From Mortierella sp. BCC40632 (taxonomy: Eukaryota > Mortierellomycota > Mortierellomycetes > Mortierellales > Mortierellaceae), in the NCBI GenBank assembly GCA_011634665.1, contig WAEK01000008.1, forward strand, positions 1,667,501-1,731,500: a stretch of 64,000 bases of DNA, read 5' to 3'. Below are positions 10,849 to 22,626 of this stretch, piece after piece. Position 1 is the first letter of the stretch. Each line of letters opens with the position of its first letter. Below the pieces are notes generated by a model. It worked only from the letters and a program-made list of their open reading frames with translations. It was not told the origin of the DNA and searched no databases. Both the position numbers and the translations under genes were made by a program.

Positions 10849-11939
10849 CCCAAAGTCCACGCGAGAATTAAAAAAGGGAAGGGAAAGGGAAAACGTGGGA
10901 GTCATTTGACCCTCCTCTCCTCTCCAGAAGGTCTGGACCAATCCACCTTTGCCTCTCTTACCGACGACGCCCTCCCAACCAAGAGCAGTATCTTCTCCAC
11001 TCCCTGCTTGCACAGGACTCGCTCGATAAGTCGTTGCTCCCTGCTCTATGACGAATCGCTCTGCAGGCAGGCATTCCGCAGTACTGGCTGAGAAATCCAG
11101 ATGACCCCAGCTGAAAGGTAAGTGGACGCAGTGGGAGTGTCAAGAGGATGGGCGCAGGGCTGAACGCAGTGTGAACTAGTTGAGGTGAAAGGGGTGCATA
11201 CATGATCTCCGAGGGGGAAATGGTGCTTGGCCATTGGGCAAAAGATAAAGATGCTGATGTGGGAAGAGGCCAGGAGAGGAGAGAAAGAAAGAAAATGCGA
11301 GCGGGAAAAGATTTAGGGGAATCAAAAAAGACCGGCAATTGGGACAAAAGGCCAGTCATCAAGGATAAAGACCGCGGGGCATTGACGCCAGTCAAGCAGA
11401 TAAAGCGGAACATACTATGAAGTGGTTGATTTTGCTCTGATACTCCGGACAGAGATCGTCCTTTAGTAGACTGGTCACTCTTTCAAATCCAAGTTGGAAG
11501 CTGGAAACATGGCCGCATAGAAAAATCAGAAAAGCCAAGTGTTGTGACTGCTAGGAGAATGCATCAAATGATCTAGAGCATGCATTTCCTGGCAGCCAAG
11601 AGGAAGACCAATTGGGGGAAAGGGCGAGGGCGCACGCATGTCCTGTAGTGAGTAACTCGGCCCTCTTTGACGCTAACCTTCTGTGGAGGATAAGGGCGAA
11701 GCATGGAGAGAGTCAGCGAGTAACTCAAGGAGAGGCTCAGCCTGAAAAAAAAGGGACTCAACGCTTTTCGAGGAAGATAAAATCCCACTTTTCATCCCGT
11801 CTTTCTTCCCGTTCTTTTCAACAACATTGTAATTCTCTGTCCAGTCTTCATTCCTCTCAGAGTCTCTTTATTTCCCTACTGGGTGACTTTACGTTCTTCC
11901 CCCATAGTTCGTCGCTCTCTCTCTTCCTGATTCTGTAAA
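10849..11939. other. Spacer and promoter region of the 11940 gene
   Basis: No gene supported. The last 150 bp before the ATG at 11940 are pyrimidine-rich (CT runs, TTCTTCCCCC), typical of a fungal core promoter and 5' UTR; no TATA box was recognised. Confidence 0.45.
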
Positions 11940-14900
11940 ATGACACGCAACCAACAGTTCCAGTGCTCGAGCGGACTTGTACCTCGTGGAAATGTAACCC
12001 TCCCGGCTATGTTTGACGATTCAGTTCAACGCTATATCGTCCGATGGGAAAACGTCCGCCGAGCGTTTCCGGGTGCCCTTTACGTCCTCAAGGATAACGA
12101 AATGGTCGACTTTGAGTGCGATAATCAAATGACAGAGTAAGGACCCTAGATATCCAATCTTGATCTCATGCAATAGAGTTCCTAAAGCTAACATTAAGAT
12201 CACTACTAAATTTCCGGTCTTGTTAGACTAGAGCCCAAGAGGATTGCCGCGTCACCAAATGCCGTTCTCGAGGTTGTGGTTCAAGATCAGGAGGCAGAAA
12301 CCGAGCTCCTTGCTGAAAGGTGTCGTAGAAGTATCGACTCTATTCAGCCTATGAGTCCCGATACGCTCCATGAGGTCGATACCTCGGAAGCAAGAGGCCA
12401 GGACGATACCACCCCACGTGCTCCTATTCATATACCCAGGTCAGATCTCGAAGTTATCTTTGTCGGACAGAAGCAGCATGCAGATAGAATTGCCGGTCTG
12501 ATCGCCGATCAAACTGCTAGTATCTCAGCAGCGATAAAAGTGGTCAAGAAAATGCAGAAACGGACACTCGATCACTTAACCATCGTCCAAGCTAAACTCC
12601 AAGCAGTTCTTACACAAAATTACGAACTGTTTGAGTATCCGATTCCACGTCTGTTCATCATCCTGCCAAGCGAAACTCGACTGAGGGATAAATTCAATCC
12701 CTTCACGATGTCTTTCCGACTTTACTTTCTCTGTGAATGCGGTGACCATACAATGAACGAAACATCCAGGACACCCCACAAGATCCACCTCGCAAAGCAC
12801 GATGGTTACGAGATTGAGAGATCAAGCGAATTTCTCGACAAATACGGGCCCTACATCTTAACAGTCCTGAAGCTGATCAAGTATGGGTCTTTCGCTGCCA
12901 CCGTCGTTACTTCCGCGCTCGCAATGGCCAATATCTCTGAACAAATGGATCACGCTTCAGAGAAAATCAAGGCTGTCAAGGAGAAATTTGGCTCTCTTGT
13001 GGACGATGCTATTGATGTTCTTCAGTCCAAGATTAATCTGGCGAGTCCTACAAATGAGCATGACGACATATCTGACTACAGTCATATTGAGGCTCTGGAA
13101 GGCGCAGATCTGAGGCAACTTGAATCATATCTCACAAAGTGTGACTCGGATAGAGCTCTAGGCAATCTCTACCGAATCATTACGCATGAAGGTCATGTCA
13201 AATGGGTATGCCTCGACCATTACCGCGAGAACTACAAGGAGTCAGTCAGAAAGCAGCTGGAGGAGGTCGTCGAAGCGAATGGAGGCAAATTCAGCGAAAA
13301 CGAGGGCAAGATTACTATTAGGTTGGTGTCTAAATCTGCCGCCAAACAGTTCTACAGTGCTCTCCAGAAAGCAAGAGGAGTCAATGATCTCGACCTTTGG
13401 CTCGATTGGGACGCGAGTCATGACGATCTACGAAAGCTGCAAACTGTTGTAAAAGTGTGCAACGTCTCTATTCTTCGGCTAAATGCAACATGTTTTCAGG
13501 GCCCCTTGAGTGATATGTTCAATCGAGGACGACGATTTGACCCGTTTATTGACATCATGACCAATGGTCGAATCCGGTCGTTTGAACTCGTGAATTGTCA
13601 AGGGTTCTTTAGGAGGATTAGTCATCTTCCCAAAAATGCCAGTAGCACCACCCTCCGTACCCTAAGCTTTGTGTATTTCGACCCCATTGACCTGGATCTC
13701 GTTTCCAATCTTATCAAGGCACTGCCAGGATCTGGGAGACTGCAGCTGGCGAACGAAGAGATAAAGGTTTCGGTGGGTAGAATAGAGTCACCAGATGCTT
13801 TGGACGACGAAATCCGATACAGTCTGACCATCGAGAGCAACAACATCAACCTGCACTACTCACTGGAATCAACTCGGGCATTGTTTAGTAAGAGTCTGGC
13901 TCAACTGACACTTCAGGAGCAGCTCTGTTCTATAAGCAACCTTGATGACATTCTTATAAGCAGCCCTGAACTGGATTCGATCACCATTGAGCTGGAAGAT
14001 CACAGGAATGTTTTCAATATGTACTACCTGATTTCTCAACGCCTCAAAGGCCTATCTCACCGACTCCAATCGATCTCGATGCGACATGTCTCCTGCCGCG
14101 ACGAAGTCACGATCGAATGTCACTCTGGCCATATTCTAAAAGCGACTATCCAAGAGACGAGTGCCAAGCTGGGCCGCCTCAACAGCTTTTCGGATGGTGC
14201 ATCTGTCTCGATCGTCATCTTTGGTGGATCCATGCAACTGGAAGGTTTCTCTTGCTTAGAAGGCGAGTCATTCGACGAAAGCATGGTCTATGATTTTTGG
14301 AAGATGTATCCTGGATTGCCATCCATGTCCATTGCCTGCCACGATCTCGAGAATCCCATGAGCCTAGGGCTTCTTCTCCACCTGATCTCTCGTTATTCAG
14401 ACAAGGTTTCAAGACTACATCTTACTGGTGACGACATCAATCTGTGGGCCTCTGAATTGAAAAGAGAAGGCGTGAATATCAATGCATTTCCAAAGCTTTC
14501 CGAGTTTTCGTTCACCTATCAAGCATCAATCAGCCAATACGAAGAGGACGAAGCAACAATCCAAAGAGTGAATGAGGAGGTGCCAGAAGAAACAACGGAG
14601 AGAAAGTCAAACGTAGATAAAGAAGAAATGGAGAAAGAGGATGCGGAGAAAGAATGGAATGAGAAAGAGGAGGAGAGGGAGGATAAGGTGGAAGTGGATT
14701 CAATAGAAACAGGGTATGAAAAGATCCCAGAGTGCGAGGAGACACTTGAGGAAGAAGAAGGACCATTTCTTGATTGGCTCAAGGGGATGCTCCCGCCTTT
14801 TGGTGCTGAATCGCCTCGACAGATCAAACTATCAGTCCTACTGGAAAATCTCTACCTTTCTACTTCAAGATGGGCATTTTTGTTAAACTATATCGATTAT

Positions 14901-15041
14901 ACGGCGCTTAATGACTTGAGGTTCATTGGTGGAAGCCTAGTCAATGTGGATCTCGGAGTCCTCGAACAATATACCCCTCGAGATGCAGAAGTATCAAGTT
15001 CACAAGATTCAATAGTGGTTACAACACCAAATACCCAATAA
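11940..15041 (+). CDS. Uncharacterised Mortierella-type family protein, complete copy
   Basis: Exons 11940-12136 and 12227-15041 (intron 90 nt, donor GTAAGG, acceptor TTAG, branch-like GCTAAC), about 1003 residues. No catalytic family recognised. The first 66 residues (starting MTRNQQFQCSSGLVPRG) form a compact module in its own exon. A Gln/Lys-rich helical stretch follows (about 160-220), then LYFLCECGDHTMNET, a hydrophobic segment (YGSFAATVVTSALAMA), and LGNLYRI plus EGHVKWVCLDHYRENYKES. The next roughly 400 residues look leucine-rich-repeat-like (repeated L..L.L patterns, for example ISILRLNATCF-type strands). Near the C-terminus, 14530-14770 encodes a strongly acidic Glu/Lys insert. From memory the EGHVKW..DHYRENY module recurs in Mortierella proteomes, which I cannot check here. 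Paralogue of the gene at 1-1483. Confidence 0.85.
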
Positions 15042-16106
15042 AATCGAGTCTGTGTGGTAGTCTTGATCAAATACTATGACTGGAAACTGAGATTGCTTAG
15101 AGGGGGGAGACGCTTTGCGGCGGCTTCTCTGCTCTATTAATTAGGAATTGTCCATATCTTTTGGAGAGATAATGAAGGGTGGCAAGTGAGAGACTGTTAG
15201 GGTAGTTTGAAACGCCAAGCAACCGAAGCGTCTACACACTAATGAGAATGACCTCTCCAATATAGACACATTCACCATCCACATATGCAGAAATCCTGGG
15301 CAAAGAATGAGAGTCTATGACCTTTTTTAGGAGTTCTCATTTAGCCATTTCATGTATGCTGATGTCTGAGTGTTACTCTAGATTATTCTTGCATTTTCTA
15401 ATGGGCATTATCTATTGACTTCTGGAGGTTGTAGCCAAATCTCAAGTTTAATTGGCTTCGAGGCCATCTTTGAGCCAAAAAAAAAAAAAAAAAAAAAAAG
15501 AAAGAAAGAAAGAAAGAATTACCACTCTTCTTAAGTCCTTTCTTTTTATCTTTCATATCTCTCCTCAGGTACCTCCGACCGGATGCATGCTGTTGTCTGT
15601 TGTAGTCCACTGTTCAAGTAAATTGGTCTATGATCTTGCGCGAATGGGTAACCTTGGTTATGACTCGCTTTCTCTGTCTTCGTATTGCCTCCTATTCAGC
15701 ATTCTAGGGCCAAGACGGAGCCCGCGGGAACAAAAAGAGATTCTCGTTCGCAGTGCTTCCAGAAACTTGACCAAGTAGCGTTGGCAGTGACACCCTCCTC
15801 TTGCCCCTCGCCCCTCGTCTTCCTTCCTTTTTTTTTTTTTTTTTTTTTTTGAAAGCGTGCCCTGTTCGAAGGGAAAACCAGAATGGGCTGTTTCCCTCAT
15901 TGCGCCGCATCGCATCTCTTCATTGCATAACCCGACATTGCTCTTGCCTCATCTGGTCACAACACAACCCTTGCGTCTGCCTCCATTGTCCAACTCCATT
16001 CATCCATCATTCCCAGGTTTCCTTCCCAACTCTATTCCGTTCAAACTACTCGTCCGTGGCAGTGGTCTGTGTCAGTCTGAGCTTTGTCCTACCAGTTGAA
16101 CCCGCC
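15042..16106. other. Spacer with AAAG microsatellite and poly(T)
   Basis: No gene supported. It includes A21 followed by about five AAAG units (15478-15518) and a T23 tract (15828-15850). The frame of the next gene stays open upstream of its ATG, but I treat that as 5' UTR. Confidence 0.5.
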
Positions 16107-19100
16107 ATGTCCGAATCCGCCTCCACATCCAATGCTGCATCTCCATCTGAACCATCCACTCAGCCTCAGATCTCTAATTCTTTCGTCTTTGAGGCAGCGC
16201 AGCCATTGGTAGTGGCCAACAGAGCTGGCCTGTCTGCACTACTCCCTCCTTCGAGCCCTATTAGGGTTCTTGCAGTCGATACGACTCCTGAGGTGCAACA
16301 GCATCCCCAACAGCACCCCCAACAGCAAACTGCCTCAGACATTCATGTCACTCCCACAACTGCAGCCTTGGACCAGTTCGTCTTGAGCTTTGACAGCCCA
16401 CCCCTTCCTTCAAAATCTCAGACGTCGAACCTCCCTCGCTGTTCTTGCCCCATTTCTCAATCGCTATCCCCCGTGTCCTCACCCTCTTTACGGAAACAAA
16501 ACTCAACCCCACTTCAGCATCGCCAGCAGTATCCTATGCATCACCAAAGCCCAAAGTATATCCATCCAAACCGCAAGGACCATCATAGTATAGGATCAGG
16601 ATCGACATTTTCATTCAATGCTACATATAAAGACACCACCTTCGCAGAACATAGAGAAAGTACAACAGACATCAACAATATTCCCAAACCAATATCGACA
16701 GGAACAACAGCCAGCGGCACTTTTGACAACATGACTCCTGAGCAACCATTTACCCTACTCCCCTCTACCATGCCTCTGTCTGAGTCCCCTTCTTCAAGTC
16801 CTCGGTTTTCTGCAGGGGCAGCGGTGGTCTTGACCAACAACTGTCTTGCATCCAACGCCATCCTTAGCCCTGACCCTGGCCCTGATCTGGATCCTGATTA
16901 TTGCATTGTCCATAGTCTTGGACAAAGCTCGCCTACTCATTCACACTCGCATTCCCTTGACGAGTCATTATCCAACTCGGCGACAATAGCTCAACATTCA
17001 GCGGCCTTTCCAAAGTTGTCATATCCATTTAGTCATGATGATGCGGATATCAAGTCATTAGACCCAGAGCGTACTCTCAGGTGCATGAATGGCTATGTTG
17101 ACGCTGGAGCAGACCCTTCTCAAGTAATGCTATCGATGACTGACAGTAGCAATTCCAGAGTCAAGCCTTTATTGCTCTATCAGTCAACCCGTCATGACCA
17201 GGGACATGATCAGCCTTCGAAACTCAAGGATAGTCCTGGTTCGCATAATCCAAACCGTCATCGCCACAGCCAAAGCTCGCACAGTCTCTTTGCAGCTGGA
17301 GATGTGATCAGTAACTCGAGTCACCCAAATATTGCCCATGCAGGTAGCAGCAACAACAACAACAGCAGCAGCACTGGTAGCGGCTTTGGCAGTAGTAGCA
17401 TCTCGCTCTTTGGCAACCATATTCACACGAGTCCGCTACAGCATCGGCCACACACCCCGTTAAAGCAATCATTCTCTCCAACCATCACGGCTGACAATCA
17501 ACCACCTTTATCATCCTTATCCACTTCTTCATTACTGAATTTATCTTATGACATGGAGCCGATAGAAGGCATATCGTCCCAATCTCACTCGGCCGCTTTT
17601 CCACTGTTGTCAGCCTCACCATCCCCGATGACCATGAGTACGAATCTGAAAATTGGCAATGGATGCATCCAAGTGGATCCAACCTCGAGGAGCTCATTCA
17701 ATCCATTTGCGAGACTTCCTTCCCCACAATCGATCTTCAAGTTCTTCTCATCCATGACGGGTCGTCAGAATCCAATGGGATCTGAGAAGCCTTCTGGATC
17801 CCTCCCAACAACAACGGCGCATTACCATCAAACAAACAGAGGTCGTCGTAAGTATTTTTTTTTTTTTTTTTTTTTTTCAGCCCTTGAAGTGGCGGTGCGT
17901 CCTTTGAACCACACAACAGCAGATGTCACTGAAAAAAAGGGTTGTACAACGCGTCTATATTTATCAAGAGAGAGGTTAGGCGGGGGAAGGAAGGGCAGAG
18001 GGCCTTACTGCCATGATAAAAAAGAAGGAATTGTGTGGGAAGAAAGAAGAAAAGAATATCTTTGTTCTGGCGTTTGTCCCTGGGTTGCTTTGGCTGTGGC
18101 GGAAAGTCGTGCATAGTTCTATGCATGTCTGTGCACGTGTCCTCAACCCTCAACAAAGCAGAACCTGACATGTCTATTTCTGGAATCCAAAATAGTACGA
18201 CCATTGAAGAGGTCATTTGCTGTTTTTTTTCCTTCTGGACAATGGCATACTTACGCGTGCGTGAGAGCCTGGAGGTAGTTTGTTTATACCACGAGTGATC
18301 TAACGCCCCCTCCCTCTGCGTATCATAGATGGCAGCAACAACAGTGATGCAACGTTCATGGGACTATCGATGAAATATCTCTCCCTATTCGTCCTACTCC
18401 TCCAGAACAGCGTTCTTGTTCTCATGATGCGCTATTCTCGAGTAACCGTGGATCCAGACCAGCCCATGTATCTTGCTTCAACAGCCGTCTTTCTTGCAGA
18501 GCTCATGAAAATCTCGGCATGCTGCTCCATCCTGCTATATAAGACTCGATCTTTTGCTAGAGCGTATTATGTGCTCAAGAAGGGCATCTGGGATCAGCCA
18601 AAGGACCTCTTAAAGATGCTCGTTCCCTCAGGGCTATATGCACTTCAAAACAACCTGCTGTACGTGGCTCTATCAAATCTAGAGGCGGCCACCTTCCAAG
18701 TTACATATCAGATGAAAATCCTGGCAACAGCCATGTTCTCGGTTCTAATGTTGAATAGGAGACTTTCAAGACAAAAATGGCTCGCACTTTGCCTTCTGAT
18801 GGTCGGAGTTACGCTTGTTCAGCTCCAGAACGTCGGCTCCTTTAGCGCGAATCAAGATGATTCAGGCGAAAGCGAAGATATGGGTATGGATGAGGGTGAT
18901 AGTGGTGAGGCAGGTCAAGGAGATAATTTCGGTGCAGTAGAGGATGAGGCATCATCGGCAGGCCAAAGTCCTATCGTTGGCTTGATGGCTGTTTCTGCTG
19001 CATGTGTATCATCGGGCTTTGCAGGGTGTTATTTTGAGAAGATGATCAAGGGGTCAGAAGTGGACATGTGGGTTCGCAATATTCAGCTAGGTGTCTCGGG

Positions 19101-19449
19101 ATCTCTATTCAGCTTTCTTGCCATGTTTTATGACCGAGAACGGATACTCCAAGGTGGACTCCTTCAAGGATATACGACCATCACTTGGTTGGTGGTTCTC
19201 AATCAGGCTCTAGGAGGTCTGTTGGTTGCCGTGGTAGTCAAGTATGCGGACAATATTCTGAAAGGATTCGCGACCTCGCTCTCTATTATCGTTTCTGGAT
19301 TGATCTCGGTCTATTTCTTTGATTTTGAACCATCGGTTCAATTCCAGGTCGGAGCGCTGGTCGTAATTCTAGCTACTTGGATTTATGGGAGGCCCGACCA
19401 TGGGACTGGAGCAGGCTCTTCGGGCTATGTAGGCCTGAAAAAGAAGTAA
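16107..19449 (+). CDS. Nucleotide-sugar (UDP-galactose type) transporter with long disordered N-terminal extension
   Basis: Predicted exons 16107-17847 and 18329-19449 (intron 481 nt with a T22 run), 953 residues. Residues 1-580 are Ser/Pro/Gln/His-rich with short Asn-Ser runs (17345-17372) and no domain. The remainder, from about 591 (MGLSMKYLSLFVLLLQN), is a SLC35A/Gms1-type transporter: about ten hydrophobic helices, family stretches NNLLYVALSNL, ATFQVTYQMKILATA, ADNILKGFATSLSII, and an acidic loop (about 750-790). Family knowledge: Golgi import of UDP-galactose in exchange for UMP. The join is in phase (C/AT), but the intron is long for this window and ATG 18358 alone would give a normal-length transporter. 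So two adjacent genes is the main alternative, the first ending at 18116 if unspliced. Confidence 0.65.
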
Positions 19450-21051
19450 GCGTTGCGCGGTAAAATTTTCTCTTGACAAATACAAAAGGCTCATGTGTTA
19501 CTGCCCTTTGTTCAGTGGGAAGCATATACTAACTCCAAAATTCTGCCCTTGGTAGGAGGCAAAGCAATCCACCTCCCGTGAAATACTATTCATGAGTCGC
19601 TCATTATATTTTTGTCACAGTAAACGAGCAGATTCTTCAAACAGCTATCCCAGAGGCGTGGATCGGCGTAAGCCACCTAATAACTTAGTAAACATGTGTG
19701 AGAACATGCGCTGTGGAAATCTAGTCTTTCCACAGGGTATGGCGGTCGGTTTTGCTTGTCCTTTGCCTCTCGAGCTCGAATTTAGTATTGGTAACAGGCG
19801 CTTTTCTTATGCGTGGCTGTACCCACCAAAGCAAGATCAAGGATAAAGAGAAACGGGAAGGGGGATTATGTTGCTACTACTTCGCTACTGGGAATTGTAA
19901 GACGGGAACCAGAGACTCAACGAGTGACAATTGCCGAATCTATTGAGGAGATCATGTATCAATAGATAGCGGACGGGTATGGCTGGTGTATGCAAAGGAT
20001 ACGCTCATTGATAACTTTTTAGCCATTTTACCTGCTGTCACTACCCGTGGATGACTTCGGACCTTGTGATAAAATAGAAAATGTCGAGAGTGAAAGGAAA
20101 CGGACTCTTGACTTGGGTTCTGCGTTATGACCTGGCTCAATAGAGGTGACATTGACTTCCTACACGTCTGATCGCGTGTTAAGCAGCGTGGTAGCATCCC
20201 ATGAACAAGGGAGGAATGATAAAGAGAGATGTTAGTGAGGGCGAAATTAATAAGAGGAATGGACGGCGTGAAAAGAACAAATGAAAAAAGAAAACAGGCG
20301 GAAAGAACAGAGTGAAAAAACCGGAGCAAAACGGGACAAGTGCTTACCTTGGAAGGTTGTGGGATGGGGAACGAGGAGTGATGTGAATGGTGTTACCTGA
20401 GGCCAAGGAGCTGCCCATTGTGTCTGATTTTGGTAGGCGAGAGCGAAAAGCAAAAAGCAATCACCAAGCAGCAGATTTGTAGTTCATAGCATCTCTGCTG
20501 AGGATAAGGAAGGGCAAATCTTACCTAAATGTTGATGTTCTTACTACAGGTCTGTCCAACAAAAAACTAGAAGTTAATAGGCATGGGCAAAACATTTGGT
20601 CCAGGGAGATGGACAGCCCATAGTGAACCAAAAAATACAATAAATTGTCGACTGCACCTTGTCCGAGAGTTTCTTCAATGCTTTGCATGCCCCACTATTC
20701 TCTTGTCTCTCAAGTCGCATTTCTCGCCTCTTGCTATCTGTCCCGTCGCCGAGGCTTTACAAACCTGCGGTGCAGTGATCATGATAGGATGACTCTTAAG
20801 ATTTGATTGTTGTCCAGAGATTGTAGTCTTCCAGCCTGTTGACCTCCAACGCCATACTCTACCTTTGACCTTGATGCCCCGGCCACTGCCATTGATGGGT
20901 TTTCAGTCTCAGAGGTGGTGGCCGTGGCTCAAGATTAGAAGAAAGGACAACAAGAGTTTTCTCCGCATCCATTTCTGGGCCTATCCACTGCTCAAAGATT
21001 ATTAGGTGCATGGCGCTTGATGGATGACTGACACCATTCTTTACATGTTGC
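19450..21051. other. Low-coding spacer
   Basis: Only short, unconvincing open frames on either strand. No family, RNA gene or repeat was recognised. Confidence 0.5.
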
Positions 21052-21498
21052 TCAATAATAGAGTAAGGTATATCGGTTGATATACGTCTTTATCTCGTCT
21101 ATTGTCTGTGTGCATGTCATTCGCATTGTTAGAGTCCCTGGCTCCGTGCCAACAAGGACAGTTTTATCCTCCTGCAACCTGAGAATATCAATGTGTCTCT
21201 TCTTGTCTTCCACAGCGAAGTCGTCTATGGCAGGCCTAATGTACACTATCATCCTATAACCACCCATTTTCCAGGGGGTCTGTGCCATGACTGTCCTGCG
21301 GAAACGGTCCCGATAATCTATTTCTTTCCGCAGGCGCAGCTTCATCTCTTGTGGACGGTCCACTAATCCCATGTACCTCTTCCCTTGCCGTTGATGAGTG
21401 CGATACAACCTCTTCTTCCCATACTCTCCTTCATTCTCAGCTCTCCGACTATTGCCCTCATCGATGCCTAAACATCGGATACTGTCCCTGCCCATCAT
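21052..21498 (-). CDS. Orphan open frame, 148 residues
   Basis: A single open frame with Arg/Lys/Asp-rich, soluble composition (for example TPWKMGGYRMIVYIRPAIDD) and no gene on the opposite strand that would explain it as a shadow. No recognised motif, signal peptide or membrane segment. It could be a real orphan, a relic exon of a larger gene, or chance. No introns or promoter could be assigned. Confidence 0.25.
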   Translation of the reverse strand: MMGRDSIRCLGIDEGNSRRAENEGEYGKKRLYRTHQRQGKRYMGLVDRPQEMKLRLRKEIDYRDRFRRTVMAQTPWKMGGYRMIVYIRPAIDDFAVEDKKRHIDILRLQEDKTVLVGTEPGTLTMRMTCTQTIDEIKTYINRYTLLYY

Positions 21499-21787
21499 GT
21501 CTCTCTCTTTTCGACCGCAGTACGGTGGTTCTTGGCTGCCAAACTTTGATCTCCCTCAAGCTCCTCGAGTCCTTTTCGACCTCACTTGATTTTACTATAG
21601 CTTCCTATCCACTATCATGAGCCCCTCTCATATTGCGCTCTCTTCTATCTTCTGAGACTTTGCCTCTTTGGCTCAATACATCATCTCAGTCCTGACATTG
21701 GTAGCTCTACGCCTCTTGTACTGGCTGGAAATAGGACGATTTTCACACTCTGCTCCTTGTGGAATAACCTCACTCAAAATCCGGACA

Positions 21788-22526
21788 CTAGAGTGACCTA
21801 CCTACGAACATCATTCTATGAGCAAATTTGATGCCATGCTTGCGACACAACCTTTGAGCTGTCTTGATTCGAGGCGACTCTAAAATCATACGAAGAAGAT
21901 TTCTCAAAGACATCATGACCGTTCTTGTAGGATCTTTAGTAGGATTTTCCCCTACTCCTTTTTCTGGATCTTCATTCAACTTATCGTAATCCCAGTAATC
22001 GAAATCAACCCCTTTGAGATCGTCAGTGTCATGGTCTTAGACAGTCCTTCTTAGGGCCTCAGCACCATCCTCTTCGTTCACCTCGACCATAGGCTCTTTG
22101 ACAGGATCATCTTCCGGTTCTCTAGAGTCCCAATCATCGAAATCGATTCCTTCGAGACCGCCCGTACTCAGGTCCTCAATGACTCTCCTAAGGGTTTGAA
22201 TGCTGGCTTCACCGTCCGTCTTGACTGTCAGCTCTTTGACAGGGCCACCCTCCAGCTCGCTAAAAGTCCTAGTTGATAAAATGAGGTCGTTTGGAGTCGA
22301 TGAGATAAGGAGTGTGTTATATGTATGGGCAGAGGTCTGTGTTTATACTGGCCTTCAAATCTCACTAGAAGAGTAAAAATGGCTCTGCTTGCAGCTCTCG
22401 TTGCAGACAGCCCATAAACGTCTCTCCTGGCTCTGTATTTAAGCCCCTTTTGCTTCTCTTTAGCCAGAAGATGTTATGATTTACAATGCCAGTCATCTAA
22501 ATTGACCCCCTTCGAGATCGTCTCTT
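21788..22526 (-). pseudogene. Decayed acidic-repeat coding relic downstream of the CRN gene
   Basis: On the minus strand three related segments encode a G(V/I)DFD(Y/D)WD-like unit preceded by DDL(K/E)G: at about 22025-21989, 22163-22128 and, degraded by a stop, 22525-22484. Between the first two lie the related acidic phrases REPEDDPVKEPMVEVNEEDG and LSELEGGPVKEL. Stops interrupt the frame (one at about 22042). The final part reads SLRNLLRMILESPRIKTAQR. This may be a ruined C-terminal extension of the neighbouring CRN gene or a separate dead gene. Confidence 0.4.
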
Positions 22527-22565
22527 AACGAACGGGAGTTCGGTTCGATAACTCACTTCGTTAAG
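22524..22565. other. Two-step hairpin
   Basis: CTTAACGAA (22524-22532) pairs perfectly with TTCGTTAAG (22557-22565), and an inner GAGTT/AACTC stem (22536-22540 with 22550-22554) closes a 9-nt loop containing GGTTCGAT. It resembles a tRNA T-arm locally, but no acceptor, D or anticodon arms fit around it. Confidence 0.5.
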
Positions 22566-22626
22566 ACCAGGCTGGGTAAGACTACTTACAGTGATCTAGT
22601 ACGACTTAATGGAATGAGATCTGGGT

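Noticed and set aside
15801..16106. In-frame extension before the transporter gene ATG
   Set aside because: It runs through a T23 tract and lacks good start context; the ATG at 16107 sits in CCGCCATGT and suits the reading better.
22536..22554. tRNA T-arm-like GAGTT..GGTTCGAT..AACTC
   Set aside because: The loop is 9 nt, and no acceptor, D or anticodon arms can be drawn around it.
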